Shown one piece after another: positions 58,549-64,000 of a stretch of 64,000 bases of DNA; the stretch's first letter is position 1, and each line of letters opens with the position of its first letter. The notes under the pieces are model-generated. The model saw only the letters and a program-made list of their open reading frames with translations, had not been told where the DNA came from and made no database searches. This DNA is from CAVSNH01 sp963729275 (GTDB lineage Bacteria; Actinomycetota; Acidimicrobiia; Acidimicrobiales; RAAP-2). Location: positions 1-64,000 of the forward strand of contig CAVSNH010000012.1 in NCBI GenBank assembly GCA_963729275.1, in the 5' to 3' direction. Position numbers and translations under genes: made by a program.

Positions 58549-59411
58549 CCACGCAAGCTGACTCGGCGGGACACGGAATAGACCGCCTCTGGGCCGAGTA
58601 CAAGAAGACGGGCGCCCAGGCGTTGCGCGACCAGCTCATCGTGCATTACGCGCCGGTGGTCAAGTACGTGGCCGGTCGGGTCTCGGTCGGTCTGCCCCGC
58701 CACGTCGATGAGGCCGACCTGGCCAGCTACGGCATCATCGGGCTGATCGACGCCATCGAGCGGTTCGAGCCGTTGCGTAAGATCAAGTTCGAGACGTACG
58801 CCATCCCGCGCATCAAGGGCGCCATCATCGACGAGCTCCGCTCCATCGACTGGGTGCCGCGCTCGGTGCGAGCCAAGGCTCGGGCCGTCGAGCAGTCCTA
58901 CGCCAAGCTCGAGGCCACTTTGCACCGGACACCCACCGACGCTGAGGTGGCCGCCGACCTCGACATGACCCAGGCCGAGTTCCAGTCGGTCCTGCGCAAG
59001 ATCTCCTTCGTCGGCGTGGTGGCCCTCGACGAGGTGTTCCGGGGCGGGGACCGGTCCGACCGATCGACACTCGGGGAGAGCCTCCCGGACTCGACGGCCG
59101 GGCCGATGGACACCTTCGAGGTCAAAGAGACCAAGGAGGCGTTGGTGGCGGCGGTCTCGCAGATGGCCGACCGCGAGAAGACGGTACTGACCCTCTATTA
59201 CTACGAAGGTCTTACGCTGGCCGAAATCGGGGAGATCCTCGGGGTGACCGAGTCGCGGGTTTGCCAGATCCACACGAAGGCCGTGATCCAGCTTCGGGCC
59301 AAGCTGGCCGACCGCCCCGAGGGCTCAGGTCGTCGCGGCACCGCGCCGGCCACGGGCCCCACTCGCGACGGGTCCGTCCGGAGCGTCCCCACCTCCGCGG
59401 CGCGGCGCTGA
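58545..59411 (+). CDS. whiG: Sigma-70 factor of the FliA/WhiG type
   Basis: The 288-residue product is a group 3 sigma factor. Region 2 spans ~25-100 with LIVHYAPVVKYVAGRVSVGL, DEADLASYGIIGLIDAIERF and KFETYAIPRIKGAIIDELRS. Region 3 is ~105-165, and region 4 is ~195-260 with DREKTVLTLYYYEGLTLAEIGEILGVTESRVCQIH. WhiG directs sporulation in Streptomyces and FliA directs motility; no flagellar gene is in the window. The start TTG overlaps the xerC stop. Its place directly before rpsB-tsf matches streptomycete synteny. The C-terminal ~25 residues are disordered. Confidence 0.9.
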   Translation: MTTQADSAGHGIDRLWAEYKKTGAQALRDQLIVHYAPVVKYVAGRVSVGLPRHVDEADLASYGIIGLIDAIERFEPLRKIKFETYAIPRIKGAIIDELRSIDWVPRSVRAKARAVEQSYAKLEATLHRTPTDAEVAADLDMTQAEFQSVLRKISFVGVVALDEVFRGGDRSDRSTLGESLPDSTAGPMDTFEVKETKEALVAAVSQMADREKTVLTLYYYEGLTLAEIGEILGVTESRVCQIHTKAVIQLRAKLADRPEGSGRRGTAPATGPTRDGSVRSVPTSAARR

Positions 59412-59637
59412 GCACCTGACGCCGCCCGGCACCGGGCGACCGGCGACCGCCGTGCCGATCGCGGTGAAGAGCGGTCCATTGCCCATGTGCGGGCGGCCTG
59501 GTCAGGGCGATACCATGGGCACCGCCGAGCCACCCGGCCGGTGATCACACGAGGAAGCAGACACCCGGCCGCGTCCGCGGTCGCCCCCAGGGGCGCGCTG
59601 GTCGGGGACGACAACAACCGCGAGAAGGAGCAGTGCA
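59412..59637 (+). other. Leader region of rpsB
   Basis: 226 bp with TACCAT at 59511-59516, followed by a ~120-nt GC-rich leader with self-complementary stretches, ending in AAGGAG before the ATG. Ribosomal protein operons often have such autoregulatory leaders; nothing specific could be proven. Confidence 0.35.
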
Positions 59638-60699
59638 ATGGCTGTCGTCACCATGAAGCAGCTGCTGAGCGCAGGTGTCCATTTCGGGCACCAGACCCGG
59701 CGGTGGAACCCGAAGATGCGCCGATTCATCCTCGGCGAGCGCAACGGGATCTACCTCATCGACCTTCGCCAGACGATGAAGGGCATCGAGGAGTCCTACG
59801 GATTCGTCCGGGATCTCGTGGCCGGCGGGGGCACCATCCTCTTCGTCGGCACGAAGAAGCAGACCCAGGGGCCGGTGGCCGACTACGCCTCGGCCTGTGG
59901 GATGCCGTACGTGAACGAGCGCTGGTTGGGCGGGATGCTCACCAACTTCCAGACCGTCTCAGCCCGGGTGCAGAGGATGAAGGAGTTCGAGGCCATGCAG
60001 AAGGCCGGTGACTTCGACGCCATGCCCAAGAAGGAGGCGTTGCGCCACACCCGGGAGCTCGAGAAGCTGCAGCGCAACCTCGGCGGGATCCGCGCCCTCG
60101 ACAAGCTGCCCGACGCCATCTTCGTCATCGATACGAAGAAGGAGCACATCGCCGTCACCGAGGCCAACAAGCTCAACATGCCCGTCGTCGCCGTGGTCGA
60201 CACCAACTGCGACCCGGACGTGATCACCTATGTCATCCCGGGCAACGACGACGCCATCCGGTCGGGTGCCCTGCTCTGCCGGGTGTTGGCCGACGCCGTG
60301 GTCGAGGGGCGTTACATCGCCGACCAGAGGCCGGCCCCTCCGGCCGCCCCGCCTGCGCCGCCCGCCTCGTCCGCTCCCACCCGACGCCCGCGGGTGACGC
60401 CGCCGGTCACCGCCACCACGCCCGCCGCCGATGCTCGGGCCCCAGCCGATGGGTCCACTTCGGCACCGGCCGACGGCAGCCCGACCGCCGCGGCAGCGAC
60501 TACGACTGGCAGCGAGAACGGCGAGGGCGGCGACACCTCGACGGGTGGCGATGGCACGAGCGACACGAGCACCGCGGACGCCACGGACACGGTGGACGCC
60601 ACGGACACCGCGGACGCCACGGACACTGCGGATGCCACGAACACCGCGGACACCACGGACACAACCGATTCAACAGCGGCAGCGAGCGAGGAGGCCTGA
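59638..60699 (+). CDS. rpsB: 30S ribosomal protein S2 with long C-terminal tail
   Basis: The 353-residue product has a complete S2 core (residues ~1-228): VTMKQLLSAGVHFGHQTRRW, NPKMRRFILGERNGIYLIDL, ERWLGGMLTNFQTV, PDAIFVIDTKKE and VIPGNDDAIRSGALLCRVLADA. After it come ~125 residues of Pro/Ala then Thr/Asp/Ala-rich sequence with five imperfect copies of a DATDTA-type hexapeptide. Bacterial S2 is usually 230-290 residues. The tail is acidic and probably disordered. AAGGAG precedes the ATG. tsf follows by 1 bp. Confidence 0.96.
   Translation: MAVVTMKQLLSAGVHFGHQTRRWNPKMRRFILGERNGIYLIDLRQTMKGIEESYGFVRDLVAGGGTILFVGTKKQTQGPVADYASACGMPYVNERWLGGMLTNFQTVSARVQRMKEFEAMQKAGDFDAMPKKEALRHTRELEKLQRNLGGIRALDKLPDAIFVIDTKKEHIAVTEANKLNMPVVAVVDTNCDPDVITYVIPGNDDAIRSGALLCRVLADAVVEGRYIADQRPAPPAAPPAPPASSAPTRRPRVTPPVTATTPAADARAPADGSTSAPADGSPTAAAATTTGSENGEGGDTSTGGDGTSDTSTADATDTVDATDTADATDTADATNTADTTDTTDSTAAASEEA
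60571..60669 (+). repeat. Coding repeat in the S2 tail
   Basis: An 18-bp-type unit (GACGCCACGGACACNGNG) recurs about five times with drift and encodes the Asp-Ala-Thr-Asp-Thr-Ala units. Confidence 0.85.
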
Positions 60700-60700
60700 C

Positions 60701-61495
60701 GTGCCGCCCTTTTCCACCAAAGACGTCCAGCGGCTCCGCCAGGTGACCGGTGTCGGCATGCTCGATGCCAAGCGCGCACTCGAGGAGAACGACGGCGACT
60801 TCGATCGGTCGATCACCTGGCTCCGTGAGCAGGGTCTGGCCAGTCAGGCCAAGCGGGCTGACCGGGAGGCGGCGGAAGGGGCCGTGGCCATCGGGCGCAC
60901 ACCCACGGTCGCTTCGATCGTGCAGCTGCGCTCCGAGACCGACTTCGTGGCCAAGTCGGACGAGTTCGTGCGGATGGTCGATGAGCTCGCCCAGCTGGTA
61001 GCCGAGAAGGACGAGGCGGCAGTGAACGAGCGAGCCGAGGACCTCGAGAACATGCGGACCACGCTCAAGGAGAACATCTCGGTCGGTCGGGTCGTCCGCA
61101 TCGAGCAGCCAGCCGACGGCGCCCTCGACTCCTATCTGCACATGCAGGCCGGGCGCGGGGTCAATGCCGTGGTCGTGGCCCTATCGGGCGGCACGACTGA
61201 GCTGGCCCACGACATCGCTACCCACATTGCCTTCGCCCGGCCGACCTACGTGAGCCGTGACGACGTCCCGGCCGACGAGGTGGCCGCCGAAAAGGAGACG
61301 GTCGAGAAGATCGCCCGCAACGAGGGCAAGCCGGATGCGGCTCTGCCCAAGATCATCGAGGGGCGCATGTCGGGCTGGTACAAGGAGCGCGTCCTCCTTG
61401 ACCAGGCCTACGTGAGGGACGAGAAGAAGACCATCGCCCAGTTGCTCGGCCCCGCTCGGGTGGAGCGATTCGCGCAGGTCGTCGTGGGCGACTGA
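60701..61495 (+). CDS. tsf: Elongation factor Ts
   Basis: The 264-residue product has the N-terminal UBA-like domain (QRLRQVTGVGMLDAKRALEEN), the nucleotide-exchange signature VQLRSETDFVAKSDEFVRMV (TDFV), core domains to ~residue 200 and EKIARNEGKPDAALPKIIEGRM near the end. It exchanges GDP on EF-Tu. The GTG start is one base after the rpsB stop. The longer frame into rpsB is a shadow. Confidence 0.96.
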   Translation: MPPFSTKDVQRLRQVTGVGMLDAKRALEENDGDFDRSITWLREQGLASQAKRADREAAEGAVAIGRTPTVASIVQLRSETDFVAKSDEFVRMVDELAQLVAEKDEAAVNERAEDLENMRTTLKENISVGRVVRIEQPADGALDSYLHMQAGRGVNAVVVALSGGTTELAHDIATHIAFARPTYVSRDDVPADEVAAEKETVEKIARNEGKPDAALPKIIEGRMSGWYKERVLLDQAYVRDEKKTIAQLLGPARVERFAQVVVGD

Positions 61496-61502
61496 GGGCA
61501 CG

Positions 61503-62222
61503 ATGGGTGAACGACTGCGCGTCGTCCTCAAGATGTCCGGTGAGGCCCTTGCCTCGTCGGCATCGGACGAGACCATCGACGCCCGAACGGTCGAACGACT
61601 GGCAGGCGAGATCTCGCAGGCCCGCCTCGAGCTCGACATCGAGCTGGCCGTCATGGTCGGTGGGGGCAACATCTGGCGAGGGAGCACAGGCGCCGGGGCG
61701 GGCATGGACCGGGCAACGTCCGACACCATGGGCATGCTGGGCACAGTCATCAACGCGCTGGCCCTGCAGGATGCGCTCGAGCACTACGACCAACCCACCC
61801 GGGTGCTCACCGCCGTGGCCATGGCCGAGGTGGCCGAGCCCTACATCCGGCGACGGGCCATCCGTCACCTGGAGAAGGGCCGCGTGGTGATCTTCGCCGC
61901 CGGCATGGGCAACCCCTATTTCACCACCGACACCTCTGCGGCTCTCCGCGCCGCCGAGATCGAAGCCAGCCTGTTGTGCAAGGGGACGCACGGCGGAGTC
62001 GACGGCGTCTACACGGCCGACCCGCGACTCGAGCCCGATGCCACCCGCTTCGACGAGATCTCGTTCATGGAGGTGGTGGAGAAGGAGCTCCGGGTCATGG
62101 ACCTCACGGCCATCACCTTCTGCATGGACAACGGACTACCCATCCGCATCTTCGACCTGATGGAGCCGGGCAACCTGCGCAGGGCACTGGCCGGCGAGTC
62201 CATTGGGACCCTCGTGCGGTGA
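61503..62222 (+). CDS. pyrH: UMP kinase
   Basis: The 239-residue hexameric amino-acid-kinase-fold enzyme phosphorylates UMP. Motifs are RVVLKMSGEAL, AVMVGGGNIWRGSTGAGAGM, DRATSDTMGMLGTVINALAL, and FAAGMGNPYFTTDTSAALRA, ending FDLMEPGNLRRALAGESIGT. It sits seven bp after tsf in the conserved tsf-pyrH-frr block. Confidence 0.97.
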   Translation: MGERLRVVLKMSGEALASSASDETIDARTVERLAGEISQARLELDIELAVMVGGGNIWRGSTGAGAGMDRATSDTMGMLGTVINALALQDALEHYDQPTRVLTAVAMAEVAEPYIRRRAIRHLEKGRVVIFAAGMGNPYFTTDTSAALRAAEIEASLLCKGTHGGVDGVYTADPRLEPDATRFDEISFMEVVEKELRVMDLTAITFCMDNGLPIRIFDLMEPGNLRRALAGESIGTLVR

Positions 62223-62274
62223 GGGTGAGCACGCTGGGCTTTCCCGGCCTTGGGTGGCACCGGGCCGTCGTGGC

Positions 62275-62280
62275 TACGCT
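62275..62280 (+). promoter_or_regulatory. -10 element (TACGCT) of frr
   Basis: TACGCT, 9 nt, then ATG. Confidence 0.35.
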
Positions 62281-62289
62281 GGGCCGCTG

Positions 62290-62862
62290 ATGGAGGACGA
62301 CGACCTCACCGGGTTGGTCGTAGCCGAGGCGCGAGAGCAGATGAGCAAGGCGGTCGAGCACACACAGGCGGAGTTCGCTGCCATCCGCACCGGACGGGCT
62401 TCTCCGGCACTGGTCGAGCACCTGAAGGTCGACTACTACGGTGCCGAAACCGAGCTGCGCCAGCTGGCCGGCATCAGCGTGCCCGAGGCAAGGTTGCTGG
62501 TGGTGTCCCCCTACGACAAGGGTTCGATTGCGGCCATCGAGAAAGCGCTCCAGACATCCGAGCTGGGTATCACCCCGTCCAACGACGGGACCGTCATCCG
62601 CCTGACGTTCCCAATCCCGACCGAGGAGCGTCGCAAGGAGCTGGTCCGGGTGGTGAGGGCCAAGGCCGAGGAGGGAAAGGTGGGGGTTCGCAACCACCGC
62701 CGATCCTCACGCCACGAGATCGAGGCGCTCCAGAAGGCCGGTGACCTGTCGACCGACGAGCTTGAACGCGTCGAGAAGGAGTTGGACAAGATCACCCAAG
62801 ACAACGTGGCCGCCATTGACCGCCTGCTTGCGCACAAGGAGCAGGAGCTCCTCGAGATCTGA
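62290..62862 (+). CDS. frr: Ribosome recycling factor
   Basis: The 190-residue product has the RRF helical bundle and hinge: MSKAVEHTQAEFAAIRTGRASPALVEHL, VDYYGAETELRQLAGISVPEARLLVV, and the C-terminal VRVVRAKAEEGKVGVRNHRRSSRHEIEALQ split by the family's basic ridge. It splits post-termination ribosomes with EF-G. The ATG at 62290 is the family start; the frame opens upstream inside pyrH. Confidence 0.96.
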   Translation: MEDDDLTGLVVAEAREQMSKAVEHTQAEFAAIRTGRASPALVEHLKVDYYGAETELRQLAGISVPEARLLVVSPYDKGSIAAIEKALQTSELGITPSNDGTVIRLTFPIPTEERRKELVRVVRAKAEEGKVGVRNHRRSSRHEIEALQKAGDLSTDELERVEKELDKITQDNVAAIDRLLAHKEQELLEI

Positions 62863-62908
62863 GATCTGACGGAGCCGGTCCCGCGGACCGTCCAGGGGAG
62901 GAACATTC

Positions 62909-64000
62909 GTGGATGATGTACCCGAGCGTCCAGTGGACGAGGAGAACGAACCGGGACCACCCGATGCGGAGGAGCCCGTTGGCCCGATGAGCGGCCAAGT
63001 GAGGATCTTCGGCGCCGATGTGGCCGGTGAGCGGACCGGCGAGCTTCCCGTCGTCTCCGGCGGTGACGCTCCCACGACGTCGGCGGCCGAGTCGCGGGCG
63101 GGTGAACCCACGGTGCACGTGACCGGTGAGCCGGCCGCCGACCATCCTCCCGAGGGTGCCGTCGACCCGGTGGTGCCAGGGCAGACGGCGGTGCCCGGTG
63201 GCGGCCCGACGAGCCCCGTCCTTCCGCACTGGACGGAGCCACCCACCGGCGAGGTGCCGGCTGTCCTCGTTCGCGACACGGGCGAGGCGAAGTCGCTTGT
63301 CGGACCGACGTGGCGTGAAGAGGACGCCGACTGGGTCGCCCACGAGGAGGAGTTCGAGCCGGCCATGTTCGGTGGCGAGCACGCCGACCTGGGCTCCCTC
63401 GACGAGTCGGACCGCGGTGCCGCTGAGCGACGCCCCTGGGAATTCGACTTGGACGACGTGCGCGCCGGCGATCCCGGTCCCGAAGAAGCGGAGCCGGCCG
63501 ATGCGGAGGGCGAGGCGCGGCCACCGGCCACCCCCATTACCGAAGAGGTGCCCGCGGTCGGCCTCGAGCCGCAGCCGACGGTTGCTGTCTTCGCCGTCGA
63601 GCCAATCGAGCCAATCGAGCCAATCGAGCCAATCGAGCCCGACGAGCTCACCGTCGCGTCGAATCGCGCCTTCGAGCGCCACTTGGACGAGCCGACAGCG
63701 ATCGCGCCGGTGGTGGCCGGCGCCGCCGCCGCCTTTGCTGCCGACCCGGGCGACCCCGATGCGCACACGGGGGAGCCGGCGTTGCCCGCCGCCGATCCAC
63801 TGTCAGCCGGTGCCGCGGCGGCCGTCCCGGCCCGGGCCCGTCCGACGGGCACGAGCCGCCTCGGGCGCGCTCGGCGCAACGGCCTGCGCCCCGGGCGCAT
63901 GCGGGCCAAGCGGCCCGAGGACGTGGCACCCGAGGCGCCGCTCGCTGCAGAGCCGCCGGGGGCCGCCGTGACCGAGGTTCCCGGGGCTGGGCGCAAGCGC
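62909..64000 (+). CDS. Partial gene in the cdsA position, long disordered N-terminus
   Basis: A frame opens at GTG 62909, has GGGGAGG just upstream, and contains no stop through base 64000 (364 codons), so it continues beyond the window. The translated part is acidic and Pro/Ala-rich, without membrane helices. It includes GPTWREEDADWVAHEEEF, RRPWEFDLDDVRAG and four EPI repeats (63599-63640), then a basic region (GRARRNGLRPGRMRAKR). It follows frr, where phosphatidate cytidylyltransferase (cdsA) is almost universally found, so the missing C-terminus is probably CdsA (inference). If so, the N-terminal extension is unusually long. Confidence 0.6.
   Translation, partial: MDDVPERPVDEENEPGPPDAEEPVGPMSGQVRIFGADVAGERTGELPVVSGGDAPTTSAAESRAGEPTVHVTGEPAADHPPEGAVDPVVPGQTAVPGGGPTSPVLPHWTEPPTGEVPAVLVRDTGEAKSLVGPTWREEDADWVAHEEEFEPAMFGGEHADLGSLDESDRGAAERRPWEFDLDDVRAGDPGPEEAEPADAEGEARPPATPITEEVPAVGLEPQPTVAVFAVEPIEPIEPIEPIEPDELTVASNRAFERHLDEPTAIAPVVAGAAAAFAADPGDPDAHTGEPALPAADPLSAGAAAAVPARARPTGTSRLGRARRNGLRPGRMRAKRPEDVAPEAPLAAEPPGAAVTEVPGAGRKR
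63599..63640 (+). repeat. 9-bp tandem repeat GAGCCAATC
   Basis: Four perfect copies plus a partial one; they encode Glu-Pro-Ile units. Confidence 0.9.

Overview
The window is GC-rich and densely coded, and looks like a chromosome segment of an actinobacterium, most likely class Acidimicrobiia (an inference). Evidence for Actinobacteria: an MtrA/MtrB two-component pair followed by a GerMN lipoprotein, an F420-type luciferase-like oxidoreductase, a mycothiol-dependent-type isomerase, class II DAHP synthase, and a WhiG/FliA sigma factor beside rpsB-tsf-pyrH-frr. MreBCD/PBP2, two six-unit secreted repeat proteins and many start codons placed 6-11 nt after a TANNNT hexamer fit a deep-branching actinobacterium.

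Layout. 1-4,300: sparse accessory end with small ABM-like, DinB-like, ASCH, NTF2-like and DUF5666-like genes, unexplained gaps and one gene remnant. 4,300-22,800: SDR dehydrogenase, threonine dehydratase, secreted propeller protein, ParA plus zinc-ribbon partner, DedA protein, metallo-hydrolase, two c-di-GMP proteins, Nudix, tRNA-Pro, a frameshifted ABM-like pseudogene, methyltransferase, Ppx/GppA, a 50-aa zinc ribbon, glutathione peroxidase and a mycothiol-type isomerase. 23,000-28,400: tig-clpP-clpX (folding and proteolysis), folC, ndk. 28,600-33,400: mreB-mreC-mreD-PBP2 (rod shape). 33,500-46,900: radical SAM/DUF2344 pair, RNase E/G, rplU, rpmA, tyrosine phosphatase, obgE, proB, proA, MoxR ATPase, CoxE-like VWA protein, histidine phosphatase. 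46,900-57,500: propeller-glycosidase, class II DAHP synthase, divergent LLM oxidoreductase-nadD-membrane protein-rsfS, then the leftward mtrA-mtrB-gerMN operon and a peptide-binding lipoprotein. 57,600-64,000: xerC-whiG, rpsB-tsf-pyrH-frr, and a long reading frame in the cdsA position that leaves the window.

Most of the window is housekeeping. Adjacent genes often share NTGA, TAATG or TAGTG stop/start overlaps, which suggests translational coupling. The most unusual items are: a 108-bp AT-rich, nested, helically phased palindrome between proB and proA, with a related single palindrome upstream of tig; a nearly perfect 25-bp palindrome that carries two back-to-back leaderless-type -10 elements between the DAHP synthase gene and an F420-type oxidoreductase gene; two secreted proteins each with six near-identical 42-aa units; an S2 protein with a long Thr/Asp repeat tail; and an edge-crossing cdsA-position gene with at least 364 residues of disordered N-terminus.
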